From contig JAUIIL010000005.1 of assembly GCA_030431635.1 (NCBI GenBank), positions 124,001-188,000 on the forward strand: 64,000 nucleotides of DNA, in the 5' to 3' direction. The position numbers and the translations under genes were made by a program. The notes beneath the pieces are model-generated. The model made no database searches. It saw nothing but the letters and a program-made list of their open reading frames with translations, and had not been told where the DNA came from. This DNA comes from Bacteriovoracia bacterium (GTDB lineage: Bacteria > Bdellovibrionota > Bacteriovoracia > Bacteriovoracales > Bacteriovoracaceae). Below, in pieces: positions 1-8,555 of the stretch (position 1 is the stretch's first letter; each line of letters starts with the position of its first letter).

Positions 1-1270
1 TGGCCTTGGAGTATTTGTTTCCAAGTTGAAAAATATGACCAACTTCGATCCCTCGTTTAATTTCAATCTTGTATTTCCCACTCTGATCGTAATCACCTTC
101 TTGAGCTAGTCTTAGATCTGCTGTTTTAAAATTTTTCACATCTCTTGAAGGAGTTAAACCCTCAAAGTGAGTATCTACTTTATTAGCACCAGCAACGTAG
201 GAGCAATTAAGATCAACGGCTTCATCAAAAACAATAGGAAGGCTTGCTCCTATAGGACCGATATAACCAATGGGTAAATTAAGTTCCGTCAGGATACTGT
301 CTTTAGTAGGAGCAAGGTGATCGCAAGATAAGAATGACTTGAGTTTTACTTCGTTAAGTTCATCATCTCCTAAAAGAAGAATGAGATAGTGAACTTCTTT
401 TTCTCCATAAATGGCCGAATAAACTAAAGACTTTAAGCTTTGGTGCTTGGGCTTACCTAGAAGCTCACAAACTTCAGCAATAGTCTTAGCGTTTGGTGTT
501 GAAATTTCTTTTAACTCAGCTTCTGGTAAAAAATCGAGTTTTCCCCGTTTACTCTTAGCTTTTTCCACATTGGCCGCATAGCTTGTTTCATGACAAACAA
601 CAACAGTATCCTCTCCATTATCTGCAATCACTTGAAACTCGTGTGTTTTTTGGTCACTACTGGCCATCGCTCCAGCATCCGCCTCAACAACGATATAATC
701 AAGCCCTAGTGATTCAAAGATGTTGCTATAGCATTGGTAAAAATCGTTATAGACTTCATCCAGAGAATCTTTATCAATATGAAAGCTATAAGCATCTTTC
801 ATCAAAAATTCTCTTCCTCTCATAAGACCAAAGCGCGGTCTTAATTCATCTCTAAACTTGGTATTAATTTGATACAAACTTAAAGGCAGTTGCTTGTAAG
901 AATCAACAGTCATACGAAAAATATCAGTAATAGTCTCTTCGTTAGTGGGAGAAAGGCACATATCTCTTCCAGCCGCGTCTTTGAGTCTGGCCATTTCACT
1001 ACCCATGGTGTCCCAACGACCAGATTCTTTCCACAAATCTCCAGGAGTTACCATACTCATTTGAATTTCATGAGCGTTAATTCTCTTGTGCTCTTTTCTA
1101 ATAATGGCTTCTATTTTATGAATAGCTCTTAAGGCCATGGGTAGATAAGAATAAATTCCAGCTGCTGTTTTAAAAATGAGCCCTGCTCTCATCATGAGTT
1201 GATGAGAAGGAATCTCAGCATCACTTGGGATTTCTTTGTATGTTTTCCAATAACCTTTTGATAGCCTCAT
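1..1270 (-). CDS. proS: Prolyl-tRNA synthetase, C-terminus cut by window edge
   Basis: Charges tRNA-Pro with proline in the cytoplasm. About 423 codons are visible; the frame is open at base 1, so the end of the insertion domain and the anticodon-binding domain lie outside. The class II core is clear: RPRFGLMRGREFLMKDAYSF is motif 2 and the N-terminus (MRLSKGYWKTYKE) is typical of the long bacterial form. From about residue 230 the sequence enters the YbaK-like editing insertion (LGKPKHQSLKSLVYS). The ATG at 1268-1270 is preceded by AAGGGG at good spacing. It is the last visible gene of the minus-strand series after lpxC, 54 bases away. Confidence 0.95.
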   Translation of the reverse strand, partial: MRLSKGYWKTYKEIPSDAEIPSHQLMMRAGLIFKTAAGIYSYLPMALRAIHKIEAIIRKEHKRINAHEIQMSMVTPGDLWKESGRWDTMGSEMARLKDAAGRDMCLSPTNEETITDIFRMTVDSYKQLPLSLYQINTKFRDELRPRFGLMRGREFLMKDAYSFHIDKDSLDEVYNDFYQCYSNIFESLGLDYIVVEADAGAMASSDQKTHEFQVIADNGEDTVVVCHETSYAANVEKAKSKRGKLDFLPEAELKEISTPNAKTIAEVCELLGKPKHQSLKSLVYSAIYGEKEVHYLILLLGDDELNEVKLKSFLSCDHLAPTKDSILTELNLPIGYIGPIGASLPIVFDEAVDLNCSYVAGANKVDTHFEGLTPSRDVKNFKTADLRLAQEGDYDQSGKYKIEIKRGIEVGHIFQLGNKYSKA

Positions 1271-1324
1271 ATTTTGCCCCTTAATCGCTCGTTATCATAG
1301 CTTGGAAAAAAGCAAATGGCCCTT

Positions 1325-2242
1325 TTAATGTGATATGGAGATGGCCTGCGGAAGTGCAAAAGAGTTATGAACTTCTTCTTGAAGTGAAGTAGCAGACACA
1401 ATTTCATAAGCACTCGGATTTTCTAAGAGCTTCCGGCACAACAAATTATGAACATTATGTCCGGATTTGTAAGTGGTTATTTTACCAGCGATATCATAGC
1501 CCAGCAGACTAACATCTCCAATCGTATCGAGAATTTTATGACGGATAAATTCGTTCTCAAACCTTAACCCCTCTGGGTTAACAACATTATAATCATCAAG
1601 AACAATAGCATTATCGAGAGAACCACCCTTAATAAGGCCTTTTCTCTTAAGCATATCGACATCTTTAAGCATCCCGAAGGTTCTGGCCCTGGAAATTTGT
1701 TCAATATAATTTTCACAAGAAAAATCAAACCTAAAATTTTGTTTTTTGATTTTAGGATGGGCAAACACAATCGTTGATTCAATCGAGAGGTTTGGGTGAG
1801 GTTCTATTTCTGCCCATTTATCTTCAAATTCAACTCTGAGTTTCTCAAGAACAACGAGGAATTTTTTTGATTTATTTAGAATTTTTAATCCTGTCTCTTT
1901 TAAAAGAAAAACAAAAGAGGCTCCTGAACCATCCATAATAGGAACTTCAGGTCCATCGATTTCAATTTTAACATTATTAATTCCAAGTCCATAAAAAACA
2001 GATAAGAGGTGCTCTACTGTATAAATAGTTTCAATACCACTACCAATTGTTGTGTTATTTTCTGTGGCCCCAACTGATAAAGCATCGGCCTTCATCCAAT
2101 TGGAGTTTTTAATATCAACTCTCTTAAATTGAACACCCGTATCAGCTTCCGCTGGATACAAATGCATTGTTACCTTTTTTCCCGAGTGAATTCCTATTCC
2201 AGTAACAATAACATCTTTGGCGATAGTTCTTTGATAAAGCAT
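1325..2242 (-). CDS. lpxC: UDP-3-O-acyl-N-acetylglucosamine deacetylase
   Basis: Committed zinc-dependent step of lipid A synthesis, in the cytoplasm; its presence shows the organism makes lipid A-type LPS. At 305 residues it has normal family length. The catalytic Glu77-His78 pair sits in TVEHLLSVFYGLG, followed by DGPEVPIMDGS. The second zinc-binding segment HKILDTIGD is near residue 235 and the general-base region SGHNVHNLL near residue 262. The ATG at 2242 has an AAGGG-type ribosome site upstream. Here it follows ruvCAB rather than the usual ftsZ neighbourhood; a 160-base gap separates it from ruvB, so it may have its own promoter. Confidence 0.96.
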   Translation of the reverse strand: MLYQRTIAKDVIVTGIGIHSGKKVTMHLYPAEADTGVQFKRVDIKNSNWMKADALSVGATENNTTIGSGIETIYTVEHLLSVFYGLGINNVKIEIDGPEVPIMDGSGASFVFLLKETGLKILNKSKKFLVVLEKLRVEFEDKWAEIEPHPNLSIESTIVFAHPKIKKQNFRFDFSCENYIEQISRARTFGMLKDVDMLKRKGLIKGGSLDNAIVLDDYNVVNPEGLRFENEFIRHKILDTIGDVSLLGYDIAGKITTYKSGHNVHNLLCRKLLENPSAYEIVSATSLQEEVHNSFALPQAISISH

Positions 2243-2403
2243 GACCTAAACCCTTAATTTTACACTTCTCCCAGGGTCTCTCCTCAAAACAAATGCGTGT
2301 AGCTCAATTATATACGAACTAAACATAAAAACACGAGTAAAAAAATTGCCCCAAGAGTCATGTTTTTAAAGGATTTGTTCAGACATTACAAGAGTAATTA
2401 TTG

Positions 2404-3396
2404 CTATCGCAAAGCGTTGATATGTTCAACAGCTTGCTCAGATAGTGTTCTTCCTCGAGGAGTTCGAAGTATAAGACCGTTTTTCAATAAAAAAGGTTCA
2501 TAGACATCTTCAATAGTCTGTTTATCTTCACCTAATGTAGCGCTTAAAGCATCTATTCCCACTGGTCCACCTGAATAAAAATCGTGAATGACTTTCAGAA
2601 TTTTTCTATCCATTGAATCAAGGCCAAGGTTATCAATATCAAGGAGACTTAGCGCTTTCTCTACTTCTTTTTCACCTACAATATCTGAGTTCTCTACTAT
2701 GGCAAAATCTCTCACCCTTCTTAAAATTCTGTTGGCAATTCGTGGTGTTCCTCTGGCCCTTTGAGAAATTGAACTTAGTGCCTCATCATTGAGCTGAAGC
2801 TTTAGCTTATGCGAGTTATTCTTTAAAATTGTTGCCAGTTCTTTAGGTTCATAAAAATCAAAATGAAGATGGGCCTGAAATCTATCTCTTAAAGGATTTG
2901 ATAGAAGACCTGAACGAGTTGTTGCACCAATGAGAGTAAAAGGAACAAGATCTATTTGCATTGTTCTGGCGGAAGCTCCCTCGCCAATTAAAATATCAAG
3001 TCTGTAATCCTCCATTGCAGAATAGAGAATCTCTTCAACAGAGATATGCATTCGGTGGATTTCATCAATAAAAAGAACGTCTCTTGGAGAGAGGTTTGTT
3101 AAGACGGCAGCAAGATCACCTTTCTTCTCAATAGCAGGACCAGAAACAACATTGAGCTGACTACCTAACTCATCGGCAATAATCATGGCCAGAGAAGTTT
3201 TCCCTAAGCCAGGAGGACCAGAAAGTAGAACATGGTCCATAGCTGCTGAGCGTTTTAGAGCTGACTTCACCATAATATCTATATTATTAACAACTTTTTT
3301 CTGACCAATATATTCATTGAAACTTTTTGGTCTTAGTTGAACTTCTTGCTCATACTCAACATTACTTACTTGTGGGGAGATAAATCTCTCTTGCAT
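2404..3396 (-). CDS. ruvB: Holliday junction branch migration helicase RuvB
   Basis: AAA+ motor that drives branch migration of Holliday junctions together with RuvA. Walker A is GPPGLGKTS at residues 60-68 and Walker B is FIDEIHRM around 109-116. The sensor/arginine-finger region GATTRSGLLSNPLRDRF spans about 157-173. The C-terminal winged helix carries TPRGR near residue 314. The 330-residue length is standard. Four bases separate it from ruvA upstream, so the two are co-translated in a ruvC-ruvA-ruvB order. Confidence 0.97.
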   Translation of the reverse strand: MQERFISPQVSNVEYEQEVQLRPKSFNEYIGQKKVVNNIDIMVKSALKRSAAMDHVLLSGPPGLGKTSLAMIIADELGSQLNVVSGPAIEKKGDLAAVLTNLSPRDVLFIDEIHRMHISVEEILYSAMEDYRLDILIGEGASARTMQIDLVPFTLIGATTRSGLLSNPLRDRFQAHLHFDFYEPKELATILKNNSHKLKLQLNDEALSSISQRARGTPRIANRILRRVRDFAIVENSDIVGEKEVEKALSLLDIDNLGLDSMDRKILKVIHDFYSGGPVGIDALSATLGEDKQTIEDVYEPFLLKNGLILRTPRGRTLSEQAVEHINALR

Positions 3397-3400
3397 CCGT

Positions 3401-4006
3401 CTACCTCAACTCTTGTAAAACAAGTTTAATTAATTCTTCAGAAGATTCAATTTGTCTTTCATTAATAATCACTTGAGCTTTTGTTAAAATCTTTGATTCT
3501 TGAAATCCAAGCTCCTTACAGGCCAGTAAGACGTCTTGAAGATAAGTATTCTCATCACCTTTTATTTCTCTTGTGCTACCTAGAGGAACAGATTGTTGAG
3601 TTAAAGTTGGTGAAATCTTCTCCATTTTATCTTTTAGACTTAAAATGATTTGAGCCGCGGCTTTAGGGCCAATTCCAGGAGCTGACTGAAGAGCTTTCTT
3701 ATTTTCTAATAAAATAGCATTCACTAGAGATTTAACACCAAGGCTGTGCAAAAGTGAAAAAGCAGACTTTGGTCCAACACCGTTAACTCCTAAAAGAAGT
3801 TCAAACACATCTTTTTCTTCATAGGATTCAAATCCAAATAACTCGTGTGAAGTTTCTCTTACAATTTGAGCAATGAAAAGATCGGCTGGCTTTCCAACAG
3901 CTAACATTTTAGGGAAGTAGATCTCATACCCCATTCCTGTATTAAGCTTCATAAGGATCTTAACGCCATCACAATAAAGAACCTCTCCAGACAAAAAACC
4001 AATCAT
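3401..4006 (-). CDS. ruvA: Holliday junction DNA-binding subunit RuvA
   Basis: Tetrameric junction-binding protein that loads RuvB on DNA. The N-terminal OB-fold region is followed by two helix-hairpin-helix motifs, GVNGVGPKSAFSLL (about residues 74-87) and APGIGPKAAAQIIL (about 109-122). The acidic C-terminal domain III that contacts RuvB follows a linker. Length 201 residues is usual. Its start overlaps the ruvC stop by four bases (ATGA-type overlap), so translation is coupled. Confidence 0.96.
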   Translation of the reverse strand: MIGFLSGEVLYCDGVKILMKLNTGMGYEIYFPKMLAVGKPADLFIAQIVRETSHELFGFESYEEKDVFELLLGVNGVGPKSAFSLLHSLGVKSLVNAILLENKKALQSAPGIGPKAAAQIILSLKDKMEKISPTLTQQSVPLGSTREIKGDENTYLQDVLLACKELGFQESKILTKAQVIINERQIESSEELIKLVLQELR

Positions 4007-4551
4007 ACTCTTTTCACCTTATGTTCAAGCGACTTGGCATATGAGCCTTTTCTTTTTTTACTCGCCCCTGAAACCAATCCCTTATTTCTATTAATTGCAT
4101 GACATATGGCAATGGCCAAAGCGTCACTTTCATCATCTGTTTCAAAACTTTTAACACCAGTTAAGAGCGATATCATTTTTTGAATACTCTCCTTACTAGC
4201 ATGGCCATGTCCTGAAACACTTGATTTTACAAGGTTGGGAGAATACTCAAAAATCCTTCCTTTGTGGGTTTGAACAAAAGCACTGATCATCGCTCCTCTG
4301 GCTTGAGAAAGTTTAATAATTGCTGTTGGACTTTTGACATAGATAAGAGATTCAAGAGCTATTTCAATTGGACTTGTAAGACTCACTAGCTCTAGAGCTT
4401 TCATGTGAATTTCATGGAGGCGATCAAAAAAATCACCTTTCAGGTCGTACCTAATAACACCAGAGTCTTTGTGGTGAATTTTGTGGCCAACAACTTCGAT
4501 AAGAGCGTAGCCTGATTTTTGTGAGCCCGGATCTATGCCAAGAATGAACAT
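4003..4551 (-). CDS. ruvC: Holliday junction resolvase RuvC
   Basis: Endonuclease that resolves Holliday junctions after RuvAB migration. Acidic active-site residues are in place: Asp7 in GIDPGS, Glu67 in ALESLIY, and Asp140/Asp143 in TDDESDALAIA. The RNase H-like fold is complete at 182 residues, with a basic tail rich in Lys. No Shine-Dalgarno sequence precedes the ATG; instead a promoter-like pair ends five bases upstream (see 4557-4585), suggesting a leaderless message. Confidence 0.96.
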   Translation of the reverse strand: MFILGIDPGSQKSGYALIEVVGHKIHHKDSGVIRYDLKGDFFDRLHEIHMKALELVSLTSPIEIALESLIYVKSPTAIIKLSQARGAMISAFVQTHKGRIFEYSPNLVKSSVSGHGHASKESIQKMISLLTGVKSFETDDESDALAIAICHAINRNKGLVSGASKKRKGSYAKSLEHKVKRV

Positions 4552-4556
4552 GTGTT

Positions 4557-4585
4557 ATTCTATCTTTTTGAGCAGATAGAGTCTA
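4557..4585 (-). promoter_or_regulatory. Candidate leaderless promoter of ruvC
   Basis: On the minus strand TAGACT, a 17-base spacer and TAGAAT lie just before ruvC. The expected transcription start falls on the A of the ruvC ATG at 4551. No ribosome-binding site is visible there, which fits leaderless translation. The -35 box overlaps the stop codon of the upstream small gene. Inferred from sequence only. Confidence 0.35.
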
Positions 4586-4765
4586 GGAAGCAGATCTATT
4601 TTTAAAATAACTTCCCGTATAAAAAACTAAACTTCCGATAATAAGCTGGGCCAGTTCGATTTTTCCATAGTCTCCTTGGCTAATTCCTGAAAAAAAACAT
4701 AGACCAACTGCAGCGATACCAAAAAGCTGCATACCAAGACCAAAATAAAAAATAAAAGCGCTCAT
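4583..4765 (-). CDS. Small two-helix membrane protein of unknown function
   Basis: A 60-residue protein with two hydrophobic segments, about residues 3-25 and 37-54, joined by a short polar loop (ISQGDYGKIEL). It ends with KNRSAS. I do not recognise the family. It is the first gene of the minus-strand series leading into ruvCAB, 31 bases upstream of ruvC. Length, hydropathy and position make it a plausible real gene, but there is no functional evidence and the upstream ribosome site is weak. Confidence 0.55.
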   Translation of the reverse strand: MSAFIFYFGLGMQLFGIAAVGLCFFSGISQGDYGKIELAQLIIGSLVFYTGSYFKNRSAS

Positions 4766-4828
4766 ATGTAGTCATTTCTTAACTCATGTTTTATCGTTTG
4801 GGCAAGTTTACTTTTTTGAGATCACCAA

Positions 4829-5686
4829 ATGTCTGAAATTTTAAAGGCCAACCCCATTGTTGAAACAAGATCACAAGAGCTCAAGAGCAAATGTGATGAG
4901 CTGAAAAATCAAGGAATTGAACCTTTTATGAAAGTGATCTTGGTAGGAGATAATCCAGCCAGTCTCTCTTATATAAAAAATAAAAAAAAGTTATGCGAAA
5001 AAGTTGGTGCTAAGTTTGAACTTATACATCTAGACGCGACGATTACGGAAGATGATCTAATTGAAGTTACTCAAAATATTAATCAAGATCCACTTGTTCA
5101 TGGTTGTATTATTCAGCTTCCACTTCCAAGCCACCTTTCTCATATTGATGTTTCTCACCTTATAAATCCACAGAAAGACATTGATGGCTTTCATCCAGAA
5201 AACCTTTATTGTGCCATGGTCGGAGATTTCAATGGACTTCTCCCATGTACTCCTCAAGGAGTTCTCTCGCTTTGTGATTATTATAAAATTGATCTTAGTG
5301 GAAAAAACGTTGTGATTATTGGCAGGAGTATGATTGTTGGTAAACCTCTGGCCATCTTAATGACAAATAGAAACGCCACTGTCACTCTATGCCACTCTCG
5401 AACTCAAAACATGAAAGAATTAACCAAAAAAGCTGATATTATTGTTACAGCTATTGGTAAAGCAAACTTCCTTGACTCTTCTTTTCTTAATGAAAAATCA
5501 AATCAATATCTTATTGATGTTGGGATTAATAAATATAATGGAAAACTTTGTGGAGATATCAATTTCACAGAAGTAGAAAATAAAGTAAAGGGAGTAACTC
5601 CTGTGCCAGGAGGAATTGGACCACTTACTGTTTTAAGTTTAATTGAAAATCTTTTAAAAGCTGCAGGTAGAAATGAAGCAAACTAG
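4829..5686 (+). CDS. folD: Bifunctional methylenetetrahydrofolate dehydrogenase/cyclohydrolase
   Basis: Interconverts 5,10-methylene-THF and 10-formyl-THF in the cytoplasm using NADP. The family signatures are all visible: the YIKNKKKLCEKVG segment with the catalytic Lys, QLPLPSH, DGFHPEN, PCTPQG, the nucleotide-binding GRSMIVGKPLA, CHSRT, DVGIN and TPVPGGIGPLT near the C-terminus. Length 285 residues is normal. It overlaps gcvT by 14 bases, so folate interconversion and glycine cleavage are made together. Confidence 0.96.
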   Translation: MSEILKANPIVETRSQELKSKCDELKNQGIEPFMKVILVGDNPASLSYIKNKKKLCEKVGAKFELIHLDATITEDDLIEVTQNINQDPLVHGCIIQLPLPSHLSHIDVSHLINPQKDIDGFHPENLYCAMVGDFNGLLPCTPQGVLSLCDYYKIDLSGKNVVIIGRSMIVGKPLAILMTNRNATVTLCHSRTQNMKELTKKADIIVTAIGKANFLDSSFLNEKSNQYLIDVGINKYNGKLCGDINFTEVENKVKGVTPVPGGIGPLTVLSLIENLLKAAGRNEAN

Positions 5687-6725
5687 TTTATTTGAAGAAC
5701 ATAAATCTCTTGGGGCCAAGCTTGCGGACTTCGCGGGTTGGCAAATGCCTATTCAATACTCTTCTGTGAAAGATGAAGTTATTGCTGTTAGAAAAAATGT
5801 AGGTGTCTTTGATGTAAGTCACATGGGTGAGTTTATTATTGAAGGTGCAGAGACTTATGAATTTTTAAACTACCTTCTTCCAAATGAAATTGAAAAGCCT
5901 GCTGTTGGTAAAGCGGTTTACTCACCTTTATGCAACTCTCAAGGAACAATTATTGATGACTTGATTGTTTATAAACTTGAAAATCAAAAAGCTCTCGTTT
6001 GTGTTAATGCTTCTAATATTGAAAAAGATTTTCAATGGATAAGTGAGCAAATTAAAAACTTTAACTGCCAAATGACTAATAAGTCTGAGTCTTATTCACT
6101 CCTTGCTCTTCAAGGCCCAAAAGCTCAGGAAATCTTGAAGAAGTGCAGTCTTAAATATCCTGATGAATACTATTCTTGCTTAGAAACAGATGAATTTATC
6201 CTTGCACGAACTGGTTACACAGGAGAGGATGGTTTTGAAATTTTTGGGCCTCATGAAAAAATAAAAAAAATCTGGAAACAATTGATGGAACTGAATGTTA
6301 CCCCTTGTGGGCTGGCGGCCAGAGATGTTTTAAGACTAGAAGTTTGTTTTCCATTATATGGACATGAACTTAACGATGAAGTGACTCCTCTTGATAGCGC
6401 TCTTAAGTGGACTGTAAAGATGAATAAAAAAGATTTCATAGGGAAAAAACTTTTAAGTGAATATGCTCCAAAATATAAATTAATTAAACTTATTCTCGAT
6501 AAGGGGGTCCCAAGACAAGGTTATAGTGTTTTAAATGACTCCGGAGAAGTGGTTGGCGAAGTGACTTCAGGCACAATGTCAGTCTCACTTGGCAAAGGTA
6601 TTGCCCTCGCGAGAATTCTTGTTAACAAATACCCTCAAAATGATATATTTAATGTACAAATAAGAAACCAAAACTACCTGGCAAAAAAAACGCCAAAAGC
6701 TTTCATTAGCGGAGGACATAAGTAA
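5673..6725 (+). CDS. gcvT: Glycine cleavage system T protein (aminomethyltransferase)
   Basis: Transfers the aminomethyl group from lipoylated GcvH to tetrahydrofolate, giving methylene-THF and ammonia. Diagnostic segments are FAGWQMPIQY, DVSHMGEF, the folate-site GTIIDDLIVYK with catalytic Asp, LALQGPKA, ARTGYTGEDGFEIF, and GLAARDVLRLE. At 350 residues it is complete. The start lies inside the end of folD and its stop overlaps the gcvH start by one base, showing tight operon structure. Confidence 0.96.
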   Translation: MKQTSLFEEHKSLGAKLADFAGWQMPIQYSSVKDEVIAVRKNVGVFDVSHMGEFIIEGAETYEFLNYLLPNEIEKPAVGKAVYSPLCNSQGTIIDDLIVYKLENQKALVCVNASNIEKDFQWISEQIKNFNCQMTNKSESYSLLALQGPKAQEILKKCSLKYPDEYYSCLETDEFILARTGYTGEDGFEIFGPHEKIKKIWKQLMELNVTPCGLAARDVLRLEVCFPLYGHELNDEVTPLDSALKWTVKMNKKDFIGKKLLSEYAPKYKLIKLILDKGVPRQGYSVLNDSGEVVGEVTSGTMSVSLGKGIALARILVNKYPQNDIFNVQIRNQNYLAKKTPKAFISGGHK

Positions 6726-7114
6726 TGAGCTTAAATATTCCAAACGATTTAAAGTATACTAACGATCATGAGTGGGGAAAACTTGAAGGTGATGTTTTAA
6801 CCATTGGAATTACTGATTTTGCTCAATCCTCACTGGGAGATATTGTTTTTGTCGAGCTTCCTGAAGCTGGCTCACGCGTTGAAAAAGGTGGGGCTTTTGG
6901 AGTTGTTGAATCTATTAAATCAGTGAGTGATCTTTATAGTCCTGTTGGAGGTGAAGTTATTGAAAAAAACTCAGAGCTTGAATCTTCACCAGAGCAATGT
7001 AACGAAGATGCTTACGGGGCTTGGATGATTAAGGTTAAACTTTCAGACTCAACTGAACTAAATGACTTAATGGACAGCAAACAGTACGAAGAGTTTTGTC
7101 AATCATCGAACTAG
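6725..7114 (+). CDS. gcvH: Glycine cleavage system H protein
   Basis: Lipoyl carrier that shuttles the aminomethyl intermediate between GcvP and GcvT. The lipoylated lysine is Lys65 in VVESIKSVSDLYSPV, and the N-terminal YTNDHEW is a family hallmark. Length 129 residues is normal. It starts at the last base of gcvT. The expected partner gcvP does not follow in this window; the next gene is an unrelated small protein 164 bases away. Confidence 0.96.
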   Translation: MSLNIPNDLKYTNDHEWGKLEGDVLTIGITDFAQSSLGDIVFVELPEAGSRVEKGGAFGVVESIKSVSDLYSPVGGEVIEKNSELESSPEQCNEDAYGAWMIKVKLSDSTELNDLMDSKQYEEFCQSSN

Positions 7115-7278
7115 TTTATCCTACTATCTAATTTTTGTTTTATTCTCAAAAAACATTATTGGTTTTTATCTGATGTGTTAAATAAATTCATAACTTTTTT
7201 TTAGATCCTTTCATGAACGTCTTTACTATCAAAAAATTAATGTCCATACTCACTGCTGTTAATCTGTGACAGGGAATT

Positions 7279-7554
7279 ATGGACTCAATTCAACTTTTCA
7301 ATACAGCAATTATTAAAAGCAAAGAAAAAAAAATTAATCCATCATATGAAGAAAGGCTTAAGATCATATGTGAATCACCAGCTCTCGAGGCCATTAATAA
7401 AGCTGCCGGTCATCTTGCTGAGTCTCAACATATCTCTAAGGATCAAGCAGCGATGGAGATTATCGAAACAATTCGAGAACTCGATTCTATTTGGGGTGAT
7501 TATGTTACGATGGAAGGTATTGATAGAATTAAGAAAAGCTTAAGGCCTTCATAA
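7279..7554 (+). CDS. Small soluble protein of unknown function
   Basis: A 91-residue, charged and probably all-helical cytoplasmic protein. It has no signal peptide, membrane segment or cysteine pair that I recognise. The ATG is preceded by AGGGAATT, a fair ribosome site. It stands alone between gcvH and the convergent TonB-like gene, with a 164-base AT-rich leader that probably holds its promoter. I assign no function. Confidence 0.65.
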   Translation: MDSIQLFNTAIIKSKEKKINPSYEERLKIICESPALEAINKAAGHLAESQHISKDQAAMEIIETIRELDSIWGDYVTMEGIDRIKKSLRPS

Positions 7555-7563
7555 AAATAAAGA

Positions 7564-8493
7564 CTAGCTTTTAACGACAAAACCCCATTCAATAACAGCG
7601 CGACCGTTTTTAACCATTCCTTTGGGAGGATTAGGGAAAGGGCCTGCACTATTAAAGGATTCAACAGCGGCTTCATCTAGTTCTTTATAACCACTTGTTC
7701 CTTTAACTTTGACAGCTATAATTTTTCCAAGGCTATCTAGATGAATAATTAAAGACGTTGCATGGTTTTTCCCAGAAGCAAGGGAGCGACCACTTTTATA
7801 AATTTTGCTTACTTTACTTTGTATCGTTGCTCCCCAAAATTGCTCTAGTTTCTGCTTAATTCGGTGATAAAAACCGTAGAACTTGAATTCAGTTGTATTA
7901 AGTTGAGTAAAGTCTCCCATTGGTATTTCTTCAACAAAATCATTTGAAGCTGAAGCCCCATGAGAGTTTTTATCACCAGTTTTCAATCCCAACGCCGCAC
8001 CTGAAGAACTTGGTTTAAACTCTTTCATCGCGTTTTGGCTTTTGAGAGCTTTTAAGTCTGAAAGTGATAACTTTTGAGACTTTTTTTCACCTTTTTTTCC
8101 TTTGGATGTTCTAGCGACTTTTGAACCGTCTTTAACGCCAATCCCAGCTCTTTTAAATTTTTCAATATTTTTTGCAACTGTTTGTCTTGAAACAGAGTTA
8201 TCCTGTTTACCAAGAAAGGCTTCATCTAAAGGTTTCACTTTTTCGCCCCTATTGGCTTCAGTCTCAACAACTTGTTTTCTTTTTTGACTCTTTGGTGAAG
8301 GAGCAAAGGTTATTTTGATAACTTTTTCTTCTGGTCTAGACAATACAAAGTCTGAGTGAGTTGAAACCTTGCTAAGAAGAGCTATAAGGTGGAGAAAAAA
8401 TGTGAAAGCAATGATCAGCTTAAATAGTTTTTGACCATTTTTGAAAAAACTAAAATCATTGAATGAAATCTGCTTAAAGTTCATACTCTTCAT
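7564..8493 (-). CDS. TonB-like protein with C-terminal TonB domain
   Basis: A 309-residue protein with one N-terminal membrane helix (about residues 23-41), a long Lys/Ser-rich periplasmic linker (about 50-190), and a C-terminal TonB/TolA-type domain from about residue 235. The last part has ATSLIIHLDSLGKI, a conserved GTSGYKELDEAA and PFPNPPKGM. Such proteins transmit proton-motive force to the outer membrane or link envelope layers. No ExbB/ExbD genes are adjacent. It lies 62 bases downstream of the PBP1A gene on the same strand, suggesting an envelope job. The exact partner cannot be told. Confidence 0.8.
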   Translation of the reverse strand: MKSMNFKQISFNDFSFFKNGQKLFKLIIAFTFFLHLIALLSKVSTHSDFVLSRPEEKVIKITFAPSPKSQKRKQVVETEANRGEKVKPLDEAFLGKQDNSVSRQTVAKNIEKFKRAGIGVKDGSKVARTSKGKKGEKKSQKLSLSDLKALKSQNAMKEFKPSSSGAALGLKTGDKNSHGASASNDFVEEIPMGDFTQLNTTEFKFYGFYHRIKQKLEQFWGATIQSKVSKIYKSGRSLASGKNHATSLIIHLDSLGKIIAVKVKGTSGYKELDEAAVESFNSAGPFPNPPKGMVKNGRAVIEWGFVVKS

Positions 8494-8555
8494 TTATCGG
8501 CATAAATGAAGAAAAAGTAATACTAGAAATTATTATCGGAGATTTTTTCCTGAGT

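Noticed and set aside
583-1132. Plus-strand open frames inside the proS region
   Set aside because: They run opposite to proS, whose synthetase motifs are clear, and show no domain or ribosome-site evidence.
4766-4828. Possible glycine or folate riboswitch before folD-gcvT
   Set aside because: The 63-base leader is too short and has no glycine-riboswitch core.
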